Positions 35,064 to 46,150 of a stretch of DNA of 64,000 nt are shown here, in pieces (within the stretch, counting starts at the first letter, position 1; every line of letters starts with the position of its first letter). Made by a program: the position numbers and the translations under genes. The notes below the pieces were generated by a model. That model saw only the letters and a list, made by a program, of their open reading frames with translations, did not search any database and was not told the DNA's origin. The stretch is from Hordeum vulgare subsp. vulgare (taxonomy: Eukaryota; Streptophyta; Magnoliopsida; Poales; Poaceae): NCBI RefSeq assembly GCF_904849725.1, contig NC_058521.1, positions 559,136,176 to 559,200,175 of the forward strand. Reading direction: 5' to 3'.

Positions 35064-35146
35064 GTCGTGAGATCGTCGTAAACTAAAAAACGCGACGATG
35101 TAGCGACGAAAATATGGCTTCGTGTATTAGCATATTCCTTGTAGTG
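35064..35146 (+). repeat. CACTA outer right terminus
   Basis: After the GTCGT target duplication (35064-35068) the CACTA resumes (GAGATCGTCGTAAACTAAAA) and ends CTTGTAGTG at 35146. It directly abuts the truncated Gypsy LTR. Confidence 0.9.
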
Positions 35147-35616
35147 AACGGTCCCTAGATGAGATCTTGCGGAGACAGAAGCTTGCGGCGGCGGAAAAGT
35201 ATTTTCGTGGCTCTCTCTAGAGGTTTCGTGATTTTTGGGAATTTATAGGCGAAAGAGGTAGGGCAAAGGATCCACGGGGGGCCAAGAGCCTGCTAGGCGC
35301 CCCCCCCCCCCTAGGGCGTGCCTAGGGGGCTTGTGACCTCCCCCGAGACCTCCTGCCTTGGTTCTCAAGTCCCCTGCGTATCATCTGTTATGAAAAAATC
35401 ATCCCGCGGGTTTTATTCTGTTTGGACTCCGTTTAATATTCTCTTCTGAAAAAGGTCAAAAGCACAGAAAATTAGAAACTGGCACTAGGCACTAAGTTAA
35501 TAGGTTAGTCCCAAAAAATGATATAAAATGGCATATAAATGCATATAAGACATCCCAAGTTGATAATATAATAGCATGGAACAATCAAAAAATATAGATA
35601 CGTTGGACACGTATCA
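35147..35616 (-). repeat. Truncated 3' LTR of the second Gypsy
   Basis: Matches 45136-45605. On the minus strand it begins TGATACGTGTCCAACGTATC, preceded by the purine-rich AAGCTTGGGAATGCT (35617-35631). Confidence 0.9.
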
Positions 35617-37075
35617 AGCATTCCCAAGCTTAACTCCTGCTCGTCCTCGAGTAGGAAAGTGATAAAGACCGAAATTTTTATGTGGAATGCTAATCAACAT
35701 ATTTGTTCTTTGTAACTTCTTTATTGTGGCATGAATGTTCAGATTTGTAAGATTCAAAACAATAGTTTAATATTGACATGAAAACAATAATACTTCAAGC
35801 ATACTAGCAAAGTAATCATGAACTTTTGAAATAACAAGACCAAAGGAAGTTATCCACACAACGAATTTAAATCATGCACAACCCCGGTATTGGCCAAGTA
35901 ATTGTTTTCGCACTCTTACTTTCTCAAACTTTTTCAACTCTCACGCAATACATGAGCGTGAGCCATGGATATAGCACTATAGGTGGAATAGAGTGTGGTG
36001 GAGGTTGTGAGGCAAAAAAGGAGGAAATGGTCACATCGACTCGGCGTATCAATGGGCTATGGAGATGCCCATCAATAGATATCAATGTGAATGAGTAGGG
36101 ATTACCATGCAACGGATGCACAAGAGCTATAAGTGTGTGAAAGCTCAAAAAGAAAACTAGTGGGTGTGCACCCAACTTGCTTGCTCACGAAGACCTAGGG
36201 AAGTTTTGAGGAAGCCCATCATTGGAATATACCAGCCAAGTTATATAATGAAAATTCCCACTAGTATATGAAAGTGACAAAACTAGAGACTCTCTATCAT
36301 GAAGAACATGGTGCTATTTTGAAGCACAAGTCTGGAAAAAGATAGTAGCATTGTCCCTTCTCTCTTTTTCTCTCATCATTTTTTTTTGTTTGGGCTCTTT
36401 GGCCTTTCTTTTTTTTCATTTCATTTTTTTGGTGGGCATATTTGGCCTTTTTTTATTTCCTCACATGGGACAATGCTCTAATAATGATGATCATCACACT
36501 TTTATTTACTTACAACTCAATACTTAGAACAATAATGACTCTATATGAAATGCCTCCGGCAGTGTACCGGGATGTGCAACGATCTAGCTTAGCGTATGAC
36601 GTTGAAACATCTCGCTAGCTATCTTACGATCATGAAATGGCAAAATGAAAATGATGGCACATGTCATGAGATGGAACGGTTGAAGTTGCATGGCAATATA
36701 TCTCAGAATGGCTATGAAAATGCCATAATAGGTAGGTATGGTGGCTATTTTGAGGAAGGTATATGATGGGTTTGTGCACCGGCGAAAGTTGTGCGGCACT
36801 AGAGAGGCTAGCAATGGTGGAAGGTGAGAGTGAATCTATACCATGGACTCACATTAGTCATGAAGAACTCATATAATTATTGCGAAAGGTTTATTAGTAA
36901 TCGAAACAAAGTGCTAAACGCATACTCCTAGCGGAAGGGTTGGTAGGTGTTAACCATCGCGCGATCCCGACCGCCACACAAAGGATGACAATCAATAAAT
37001 CAATTATGCTCCGACTTCCTAACATAGCGGTTCACAATACGTGCATGCTATGGGAATCACTAACCTCAACACAAG
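35617..37075 (-). other. Second Gypsy, 3' internal non-coding part
   Basis: AT-rich sequence typical of the untranslated 3' part of this Gypsy group. No coding frame recognised. Confidence 0.7.
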
Positions 37076-37449
37076 TCTCTACTATTAAGAGGGGATCTGC
37101 CGTCTGTCGTGATGGTTCGACCACGACAAATCCTCTGTCGCTACAGCTAGCCCTTCCACCGATTTTTATTCATCCCTCCATAAACCACGCGGCCCTTTCA
37201 CCGATTTTTTCCCAACCCTCCATAAACCGGTTGAATACTCGACCACCAGCCCTCCCCTCATAAACTTTTCACACGGAAAAATCGGATCTGCTCGACTCCA
37301 TCCCACCCCGTCGCACGAAAGAAAAAAAACGCACGTACGCACATCCCACCTCCGACCTCCCCATCTTCCTAATACCTCGTTCACGATCTCGTTTGACCTC
37401 GTTCGATCCCCACCTCCCCCTTCGTACGACAACCAGCAACGTCGCCAAT

Positions 37450-37560
37450 GGACCACCCCCGACGCGCACTACTGATTTCCCTGCGACGTCGTCGTCCGAC
37501 TTCCCATGAGTCGCTGCCTCACGCCCAGATCCGGTCGCCGTCTCATGTCTAGATCCGACC
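37450..37560 (-). repeat. Inverted repeat arm inside the Helitron
   Basis: Its reverse complement (CCGGATCTGGGCGTGAGGC ... GTCGCAGGGAAATCAG) matches 38813-38925 (CCGGATCTGGGCTTGAGAC ... GTCGCAGGGAAATCAA) with moderate divergence. The two arms are about 1.25 kb apart. Confidence 0.75.
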
Positions 37561-37871
37561 GCCGTCGAGCCTGGTTCCATCCATCTACCTCTATGGAAGG
37601 CGACTTGAAGCAGCTAAAGGGTTAGTATCCCGGCTAAGGGACCAGCCCCGCCGTCCCTGCTCGGCACATGCGCAACTAGCAAGGTCAGCTCTTAGCTTCC
37701 CCTCATAGGTTCCCTCCCAACTCTCATAATTGTCTTCTAGATGCGTGACTTCCTAATCCCCCACCAGATTCACACCCTTTAGCGATGGTGCACGATGGTG
37801 CGGATGCCTCTTCCTTTTGTAGTGGATGCGGCTGCGTGATGTGGTAACGAGTCCTTGTTGTTGCTCTGCAG

Positions 37872-38107
37872 CCAAAACATATCCACAAGATCAAGGACTT
37901 CATGTTGACGGTGTGCCGAAAGGACGCGCGGTCGGTGCGGATCAAGAGGACCAAGGACGACGCCGTCAAGTTCAAGGAGCGGGTCGGTGCGGATCAAGAG
38001 GACCAAGGATGTCATCAAGTTCAAGGTGCGCTGCTCCACGTACCTCTACACGCTTTGCGTCTTCGACACCGACAAAGCCAACAAGCTCAAGCAGTCCCTC
38101 CCACCAG
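37872..38107 (+). pseudogene. RPL38: Captured 60S ribosomal protein L38, frameshifted
   Basis: Behind a CTCTGCAG acceptor the frame reads [20 protein letters not shown] then [16 protein letters not shown], the start of eukaryotic ribosomal protein L38 after its initiator Met. In plant L38 genes the first exon ends at about the ATG, which fits the acceptor here. A 52-bp segment is then repeated (CGGTGCGGATCAAGAGG at about 37934 and 37986). This shifts the frame; the rest of the protein ([20 protein letters not shown]) is readable only in another frame. It ends at a GTTCGT donor after the SLPPG region; the last few codons are missing. Intact L38 has about 69 residues. It is a genomic copy carried by the Helitron. 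Confidence 0.9.
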
Positions 38108-39562
38108 GTTCGTCCTCGTGCCCCTCACCTCCTCCCCCATTCAGGTGACGACAAGTTTGATCTATGATGTCTGACTGCTTACACAGCCTCCCCCGCTGGT
38201 GCTATCCAAGATAGATATGCATAGCCTGTTTCGTGTTTGACGCTCGCTATAAATAGTTGCATTAGGATGTGTTGCTGCTCCACACGAGTTTTGAATGGTT
38301 TGTGTATAAACGTACGTATGTTTGTGGAAAAAATTTGTTTGTGATAGGCTATTGTGTTTGTGTTGATTTATCTGGGATAATATGCACTGCAAGCAATACA
38401 ATCTTGGATAATCGTAGGCATACTGGTATATGATGCAAGTTGTTGACTTTCGTGCTGATATGCTACTTTTACACAATTGCTTGAGATATATGCATCTTAC
38501 TGGGTTGCATATGTTAGTGGTGGACACTCAGTTGCGTTGGAGTAGCTTAGTAATGCACAATACAGGGTATCACTTCATCAGGTTTTATGTTATCTTGTTA
38601 GTTATAATTTGCACGCCTTTCCATTGATATTATAACTACATAATGCAAGCATAGTCTTGTTAATCTCATGAGGACAATATTTGATGTTGAGGAACTGCTC
38701 AGTTCTGAGCCAGATTGTGACTAGAATGTCTGCTCGAATTGTTTACATCCTCCTTGGTTCAGTCATGTTTCGCATCATATCCGGTCATTATTATTTGTAT
38801 TCAATATGGCAGCCGGATCTGGGCTTGAGACGACGACTTGTGGGATGTCCGCGGTCGTTCAGGCGCTGGTGGAGACCCTGGGACGGCGATGTCGCAGGGA
38901 AATCAACAGTGCGCGTCGGGGGAGGTCCAGACGTGACAGAAAAGTGATGTGGGGAAGGCAAGTGAGGGACGGGGTTGGGAACATGTTTCAGAAGATGGTG
39001 AATGGATGGCGATAGCGACTAATTCTTTAGCTACCAATAAACTTTATAAAGTGAAGTGTAGTTGCGAGCAGAAGTTCTTTGAACTTTAACTAGAGATATG
39101 CATCTCACTGACTCACCCTTCCCCAGTTGTATTTTTTGTACATATTGGTTTTGGGTGTTTATTTTTTAATGGACTAATCACAATCACTAAAACATTATGA
39201 TAGGTTACTCTTGTACCGTTCACATATACCATTGAGGCACCCACCTTACAGTTTGACATGCCAATATATTTCTCTTTACTGAGTGTTATGATCTCCATTT
39301 GAGATCGTTGCAACAGGATAATATACTGGCATGTAACTTCTTGGAAAATATTCTTTGAAAGATACATTTTATGTACTTTTTATATCTATGTTTAGATATT
39401 TTCCAATTGCTTGTTGTACCTTGGTTTTCACTTGTATGTCACAAGTTACAATAAAATGCATTGGTTCCCTCCTATTTTGCATCTTTGCATGCATTATGTA
39501 TTGAAAACGGAGAACTAAATGTGCTTACTTACTAATGTTTCTTACATGCATCATCACTTCAG
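38108..39562 (+). other. Helitron interior
   Basis: Intron-like AT-rich DNA plus the second arm of the inverted repeat at 38813-38925. No gene recognised beyond that. Confidence 0.5.
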
Positions 39563-39686
39563 GGACGGTAAGGTGGCATCGGAGATCGACATGTTGTCCT
39601 TGCCCTACTACATTCCTCCATTCGGCACCATGGTCGTGGTTGCTGGCGGATATAGCAAGGTGGATGTGGCTATAAGGATGTACTAG
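39563..39686 (+). pseudogene. Unassigned exon-like fragment in the Helitron
   Basis: Behind a CACTTCAG acceptor the frame reads DGKVASEIDMLSLPYYIPPF then GTMVVVAGGYSKVDVAIRMY and stops at TAG. It looks coding but I cannot name the family. Confidence 0.4.
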
Positions 39687-41799
39687 AGCAATGTTCAGGC
39701 AAGCTCGCCTGGTCGAGCATGAGAAGGGAGCCGAAGAACGTCCACCATGTTCTGGTGAGAGGTTCAGGGTGGGTGGGTGGTGGTAAAATTTCTTCATTTT
39801 TTGATTTTTTTTAAGGTGATAGGAAATAAGGGGCGTTATTTATATATGACGACACTCCTGATGCTCATGCTTGTGTTAAAAATAGTTTTATGAATTTGTA
39901 AATTATTGAGATCCCTTCTCTGGATTATGAAGTGCATTTTAGTTTTTGTTTTCTTCAATTGTAGCAAGTCAAATGTAATCTTGCAATTCCCTTTCCAGTA
40001 ATGTTGAAAGATAGCCATAATTTTTTGTCAGATAAATAGTTTGTGTATCAGTGACTCATTTTGCTGAGTGCTATTTGTTCAGTTATTGCATAGTATTAAG
40101 CTTAATCTCTGTTAGACAATCTTGTGAAATAACAAATGCTTTTGTATGCTGCATGGTATTTTCTTATATTTCATGTACATGGTGCAAAGAAATCGTTTAA
40201 AAGTAAATAATGGAGTTCTTTTCTTACGCTCGAGAGAATCAATGCAACAGGAAGTAAACATTTGTGGTTTGAGCAACAGGGATGAGAAGAACCCGGGCAT
40301 GGTTTCTAACTTTTGATTTATCATGGCCACTATCCCCAAATTTTCTTATTCAATTTAACACAAGGTGCTTAGTACATGACCCAATTATCATTTCAGCCGC
40401 TGTCACACTTTTGTTAACAATGTCGTATTTCCTTATGGTTTGATCTCATACCTCTATGACAAAGAATATTCCTTGTAACCATTGATGTTGAGAACATGAC
40501 GGAGATTTGGTGGAGTTTAAGATACAACACACAATGCCGACAACCATGATCCAAATTCTTCTCTAAATGATCTCAAACAAGTTCTATTGTACGTTAAATT
40601 GTTGTAAGATCATGTGTTTCCTTCTTGCAAGTCTCCTAGGCCCAAGCCTTTCTCCTGTTGATCTTCATCAGCAGGACTGTGGATTTTCTCCGACGGGCTG
40701 GTGGCGTGAAGGAGAATCCTGGTGCCTCAGCTTCGGCGGGCTTCGATCCTCTTTGAATTTGTTCGCGGGGAAGGATTATACGTAGCTCAAAAGTCGGCTC
40801 CTCGGGATGACGAGTTTTTTGTTTTGTTTTTTTGTTATGCATACGTGAGGATGATATTTGGTGGAAGGTTCTTCGGCTTGATTCAAGAGTTCAACGGTGA
40901 TGACTACGGCTCCGGGGTGCAGGTCCTCAGAGCACGGTGTTGTTCGTTGATTGAAAGATCTCTATGTAATTTCTACAGTATTATGTTTGAGATGCTTTAA
41001 ATATGGGTCTTTTGGAAAGAGGAAAATGTGCTAAGATCAACAGGCAGCTCCTGAAGGTGTTTTCCGTTTAGATGTTGCCAAGTGGTACCAGTATGAAGTT
41101 TCTTCGGCCTCGGCGCTACCGGTTCCTCCTCCTTTCCGTTCGGGTGAGCAAGGCAGGTCCATGTACGTCCCCTCACCGCCGTCCCTTTCGCCTTGCTTCC
41201 ATCCTCCCCCACCTCCTGCTTCCTGTTCATGCACCTCTTCTCTTCCGTTAGTTGCCTCGTTAATCGCCTTACGTCACCGGGGTGACGAAAAAATTACCGG
41301 TCGTTCGTTTTTCCCTTAAATCGCCGCCGCTAAGTTCTGGTTCATCAACCGCTATGACATTTGACTACACAAGGGCACTAGCCACCCTGCCCGTATCAAT
41401 CCCGTCCGGGAGACCTAGGTTTGACCCAAGGTACTCCCCATTTTTTCTAGCCTTTTCTCAAACCTCAAATATTTTACAGATTAAAGTATTTTTTAAAATA
41501 TTCACATTTTTCAAACCTCAATTTCAAATTTAACATGTTATTTTTTTCACAAAGTCCATCTCGCAAAATTGTGGCTTAATTGTCACCTTAACCCATTGTC
41601 AAATATCACCTATAAGTGATAAAAAATATTCATGATTTTAAATATGTTCATGATTTTTACAAAATGTTCTGATTTCTAAATTGTTCATGATTTCACGAAA
41701 TTAAGAGTGATAGTGTATCTGAGTGATGCAGTAAAATATGGTCATCTTCATTGAAAATTAGGAAAAAAAATCCGTTGCAACGCACGGGTCTTTTGCTAG
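39687..41799 (+). other. Helitron interior, 3' part
   Basis: Mostly AT-rich. A GC-richer stretch at 40670-40980 reads FSPTGWWREGESWCLSFGGL in one frame but resembles no family I know. The right end carries the hairpin and CTAG terminus. Confidence 0.5.
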
Positions 41800-43173
41800 T
41801 ATTTCTAGATTCACAACACCCTACTAACATGACTCTAATATTACCATATCCATATCTCAAAACTAATAGTGAGGAATCGAACTTCTTCTTACTAATCAAT
41901 GCACTTGAATATGAAAGTGTTTATTATATCCTCTTTGGATGCCTATCATATTTAGTATTAATTTCATAGCACACGCCAATAACCAAGTTACTTAGAGAGA
42001 GCACTCTCAAAATGATATAAGTGAAGATCGAGAGTTTTTATTTCTACAAATTATGACACCACCGTGCTCTAAAAAGATTTAAGTGAAGCACTAGAGCAAA
42101 ATCATCTAGCTCAAAAGATATAAGTGAAGCTCATGGGAGCAAAATTATCTAGCTCAAAAGATATAAGTGAAGCTCATGGGAGCTAAATTGCCTAGCTCAA
42201 AAGATATCAGTGAAGCTCAATGAGTATTCTAACAAATTCACGACGAGTGCATGTACCTCTCAAAAAGGTGTGCAGCAAGGATGATTGTGATAAAACAAAA
42301 AAGCAAATACTCCTATAATACACGACGCTCCAAGCAAAACACATATCATGTGGTGAATAAAAATATAGCTCCAAGTAACGTTACCGATGGATTAAAGACG
42401 AAAGAGGGGATGCCTTCCCAGGGCATCCCCAAGCTTAGGCTTTTTGGTGTCCTTGAATTTGGCTTGGATGACTTGGGCATCCCAAATATTAAGCTCTTTC
42501 CACTCTTTGTTCCATTTGTCCATAAGAGCATCACCCAAAACTTGAAAACTTCACAACACAAAACTTAAACAGAAACTCGTGATATCATTAGCATAAGAAA
42601 ACAAACTACCAACTTTTTAGGTATTGTAGTAAACTTGATTTCCATTTATATTGATGTTATATTACTGTATTCTCACTTTTCTATGGCTCGTACCCCCCGA
42701 TACTAACCATAGTTTCATCAAAATAAGTAATCAACACAACAAAAACAGAATCTGTCAAAAACAGACTAGTCTGTAGCAATCTGTATATTTCGTATACCTC
42801 TGCTATCCCAAAAATTCTGAAAAATATGATAATTAGGGAAATTTGTATATTAATCAGCAGCAAAAAGAATCAGCTCAAAATATCTTTTTGGATAGGAACT
42901 AAAAATAATTTCATGAGCACAAAGTTTCTGTCTTTTTCAGCATGATTAAACAACTATCACCAAAACTAATCATAAAGGTTCTACTTGGCACAAACACTAA
43001 TTAAAACATTAAAAACACAATCATAACAGAATCATGATGGTGTGGAATCAACAAAACATAAAGTGAAAAGCAAAAATAATTTTATTCATTGGGTTGCCTC
43101 CCAACAAGCGCTATCGTTTAACGCCCTTAGCTAGGCATTGATAATTCGATGATGCTCACACAAAAGACAAGAA
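41800..43173 (-). other. Second Gypsy, middle non-coding part
   Basis: AT-rich family sequence. Includes three near-repeats of AGCTCAAAAGATATAAGTGA (about 42110-42215). No coding frame recognised. Confidence 0.65.
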
Positions 43174-43785
43174 TTAAAGCACAACGAGAGCATCATAAAG
43201 CATGTGAAAATCACATCTAAGTCTAACATACTTCCTAGGCATAGGAATTTTGTGAGCAAACAATTTATGGGAACAAGAATTAACTAGCATAGGAAGGCAA
43301 AACAAGCATAACTTCAAAACGTTGAACACATAGAGAGGAAGCTTGCTATTATTGCAATATGTAAAAGCATATGTTCCTCTCTCATAGTAATTTTCAGTAA
43401 CATCATGAAGGAATCTTACAATATAACTATCACACAAAGCATTCTTTTCATGATCAATTATAGCATAAGGGTCATCACCAAAACTTGGGAAACAAAAAAT
43501 ATCATCTTCATCAGGCATAGCATCCCCAAGCTTGTGGTTTTGCATATCATTAGCATCATAGATATTCAGAAAATTCATACTAACAACATGGCAATCATGT
43601 TTTTCATTCAAGCAGATATCATGAACCACTTTATAATTTTCTTCTTTCAACACTTCATCAAAAATTTCAGATTCATGATTTTCAAACAAAACTCCATAGA
43701 GATAGTCAAGTGCATTCAACTCACTAGCAAAGTGTTCATCATAATTTGGTGTTTTGAAAAGATTAGCAAGTGGATGAGGATCCAT
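43174..43785 (-). CDS. Gypsy-associated ORF of unknown function
   Basis: A 203-codon frame starting MDPHPLANLFKTPNYDEHFA at 43785. It is acidic in its first two thirds (FENHESEIFDEVLKEENY; DEDDIFCFPSFGDD) and ends in a hydrophobic, basic tail (LCLFCLPMLVNSCSHKLF; IPMPRKYVRLRCDF). The same type of protein is frequent among predicted proteins of Triticeae genomes because it belongs to non-autonomous Gypsy families. It lies where gag would be, just behind the 5' LTR, but shows no gag, zinc knuckle or protease motif. Function unknown. Confidence 0.55.
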   Translation of the reverse strand: MDPHPLANLFKTPNYDEHFASELNALDYLYGVLFENHESEIFDEVLKEENYKVVHDICLNEKHDCHVVSMNFLNIYDANDMQNHKLGDAMPDEDDIFCFPSFGDDPYAIIDHEKNALCDSYIVRFLHDVTENYYERGTYAFTYCNNSKLPLYVFNVLKLCLFCLPMLVNSCSHKLFAHKIPMPRKYVRLRCDFHMLYDALVVL

Positions 43786-44024
43786 ATCAATAGATTTTTA
43801 GCAAGCGAAGATGCAAGCAAATAGAAGGCACATGGCAACACAGGCAAACATAGCAACAAAAAGGCGAACGGAAGAAGAGCGAATAAAAAGGGAAATCTTT
43901 TTGGTATTTTCGGAAAATTGTTTTAGAAGTGGGGGAGAGGAAAACGAGAGGCAAATGGCAAATAATGTAAATGCAAGAGATGAGTTTGCGATAGGTACTT
44001 GGTAGATATGCTTCACTTGAATAC

Positions 44025-44045
44025 TCCCCGGAAACGATGCCAGAA
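44025..44045 (-). other. Primer-binding region of the second Gypsy
   Basis: Minus-strand TGGCATCGTTTCCGGGGAG, about ten bases inside the LTR end at 44054. It is a mutated form of the TGGCGCCGTTGCCGGGG site of the other Gypsy. Confidence 0.7.
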
Positions 44046-44053
44046 ATTCTTCT

Positions 44054-45605
44054 TGCTACTTCTTGACCTTGCGTTGGTTTTTCCCTTGAAGAGGAAAGGG
44101 TGATGCAGCAAAGTAGCGATAAGTATTTCTCTCGGTTTGAGAACCAAGGTATCAATCCAGTAGGAGTATCAAGATGAGGCACCAATGCACCTGCGCAAAA
44201 ACAAACAAGCTTGCACCCAACACGATAAAGGGGTTGTCAATCCCTTCACGATTATTTGCAAGGTGAGATCTGATGGAGATGAAAGGTAAATAGAAATAAA
44301 AGTGCAGAAAAGTATTTTTGGTATTTTTGTAGATCTGAATATATGATGTGTAAAATAGACCCGGGGGCCATAGTGTTCACTAGAGGCTTCTCTCATGATA
44401 GCAAGTATTACGGTGGATGAACGAATTACTGTCGAGTAATCGATAGAATCGCGCAAAGTCATGATGATATCTAAGGCAATGATCATACATATAGGCATCA
44501 CGTCCGAGACAAGTAGACCGATACTGTCTGCATCTACTACTATTACTCCACACATCGACCGCTATCCAGCATGCATCTAGTGTATTAAGTTCATAAACAA
44601 CGGAGTAACGTCTTAAGCAAGATGACATGATGTAGAGGGATAAATTCATGCAATATGATATAAACCCCATATTTTTACCTTTGATGGAAACAACACGATG
44701 CGTGCCTCGCTACCCCTTCTATCACTAGGTGAGGACACCGCATGGTATGAACCCAAAACCAAGCACTTCTCCCATTGCAAGAATTATAGATCAAGTTGGC
44801 CAAACGAAACCCATAACTCGAAGAGAATTACAAGGATATGAAATCATGCATATAAGAAATCAGAGGAGACTCAAATAATATTCATAGATAATCTGATCAT
44901 AAATCCACAATTCATCGGATCCCGACAAACACACCGCAAAAGAAAGTTACATCGGATAGATCTCCATGAAGATCATGGAGAACTTTGTATTGAAGATCCA
45001 AGAGAGAGAAGAAGCCATCTAGCTACTAGCTATGGACCCGAAGGTCTGTGGTGAACTACTCACGCATCATCGGAGAGGCAATGGTGTTGATGAAGAAGCC
45101 CTCTGTGTCTGAATCCCCCTCCGGCAGGGCAACAGAACGGTCCCCAGATGGGACCTTGCGGAGACAGAAGCTTGCGGCGGCGGAAAAGTATTTTCGTGGC
45201 TCTCTTTTGAGGTTTCGGGATTTTTGGGAATTTATAGGCAAAAGAGGTAGGACAAAGGAGCCATAGGGGGGCCACGTGCCTTCTAGGCGCGCGCCCCCTA
45301 GGGCGCGCCTAGGGGGCTCGTGACCTCCCTCGAGACCTCCTGCCTTGGTTCTCAAGTCCTCTGCGTATCTTGTGTTATGGAAAAAATCATCCCGCGGGTT
45401 TTATTCCGTTTGGACTCCGTTTAATATTCTCTTCTGAAAAAGGTCAAAAACACGGAAAAAACAGAAACTGGCACTAGGCACTGAGTTAATAGGTTAGTCC
45501 CAAAAAATGATATAAAATGGCATATAAATGCATATAAGACATCCCAAGTTAATAATATAATAGCATGCAACAATCAAAAATTATAGATACGTTGGAGACG
45601 TATCA
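44054..45605 (-). repeat. 5' LTR of the second Gypsy
   Basis: On the minus strand it starts TGATACGTCTCCAACG at 45605 and ends AGAAGTAGCA at 44054. The 470 bases at its start match 35147-35616. Confidence 0.9.
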
Positions 45606-46150
45606 TTCATCACGAAGCTCAGTAGCTTGGTGGCACTGACTTTGGAGAACTATGTCAATCACTGTCTTATCTGGAAGATCAACTCCCACTCGATTCAAGT
45701 GATTGTAGCACCCACACAATCTGAGCACATGCTCAACGATTGAGCTTTTCTCCCTTACTTTGCAGGCAAAGAATCTTGTCGGAGGTCTTACATCTCTTAA
45801 CACGAACAGGAACCTGAAATCCTAATTTCAGTTCTTGGAACATCTTATATGTTATGTGATGTTCAAAATGTTTTGGAGCCTCAATTCTAAACCGTAAAGC
45901 AAGACGCATTGAACTATCATGTAGTCATCAGAACGTGTATGTCAGATGTTCGCAACATCTACACACGATGCTTGGGGTAGTTCACCGAGCGGTGCATTAA
46001 GGACATAAGCCTTCTGTGCAGCAATGAGGACAATCCTCAGTTTACGGACCGAGTCCGCATAATTGCTACTATCATCTTTCAACTTAATTTTCTCTAGGAA
46101 CATATCAAAACAAACAAGGGAGCTACAGCGCAAGCTAATCATCTACAACA
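45606..46150 (-). pseudogene. gag: Angela gag remnant
   Basis: Minus-strand pieces read FLEKIKLKDDSSNYADSVRK, then LRIVLIAAQKAYVLNAPLGE, and after stops and frameshifts KVREKSSIVEHVLRLCGCYN and VGVDLPDKTVIDIVLQSQ. These are the successive blocks of the Angela/BARE gag (the family form is ...NYADWVRNLRIVL...). The frame is broken repeatedly. The second Gypsy cuts it at 45606; the rest of gag and pol is gone. Confidence 0.8.

Larger units (their letters stand above)
13190..35146 (+). mobile_element. Composite CACTA transposon carrying host gene fragments
   Basis: The left terminus starts CACTACAAGAAATATGCT at 13190. An inner right terminus ends at 20686 and an outer one at 35146; both read AGCATATTCCTTGTAGTG, the inverted complement of the left end. 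Subterminal ACGAC/GTCGT motifs cluster at 13235-13390, 20415-20640 and 24385-24566 plus 35064-35110, as expected for CACTA transposase binding regions. No TNP2-like transposase was found, so it is non-autonomous. The three-base flanks do not match (ACA at 13187-13189; GTG after 20686; AAC after 35146), so an intact target duplication is lacking. It carries fragments of at least five host genes, all plus strand, and is interrupted by a retrotransposon at 24567-35063. The part belonging to the CACTA is about 11.5 kb. Confidence 0.85.
37076..41799 (+). mobile_element. Non-autonomous Helitron with captured gene sequence
   Basis: The 5' end reads TCTCTACTATTAAGAG at 37076. The 3' end has a hairpin (CCGTTGCAACGCACGG at 41772-41787) followed by TCTTTTG and the terminal CTAG at 41796-41799, with T after it. 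There is no target duplication: removing the element joins ACACAAG to TATTTC, which restores ordinary sequence of the host Gypsy family. No RepHel helicase is present, so it is non-autonomous. It carries a ribosomal protein L38 copy (37872-38107) and other exon-like pieces. The insertion point is G/T rather than the usual A/T. Confidence 0.8.
35147..45605 (-). mobile_element. Second Gypsy LTR retrotransposon, non-autonomous, 3' LTR truncated
   Basis: The 5' LTR is 44054-45605 (1552 bp, minus-strand start TGATACGTCTCCAACGTATC). The 3' LTR is only 35147-35616 (470 bp), corresponding to 45136-45605. The polypurine tract is next to 35617 and the primer-binding site at about 44025-44045. Internally there is one ORF (43174-43785) and no protease or polymerase. 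A Helitron occupies 37076-41799. The remaining 1082 bp of the 3' LTR are missing, cut exactly at the CACTA terminus. The element inserted into the Angela gag; the flank right of it is TTCAT, and the matching copy on the left is deleted. Confidence 0.9.
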
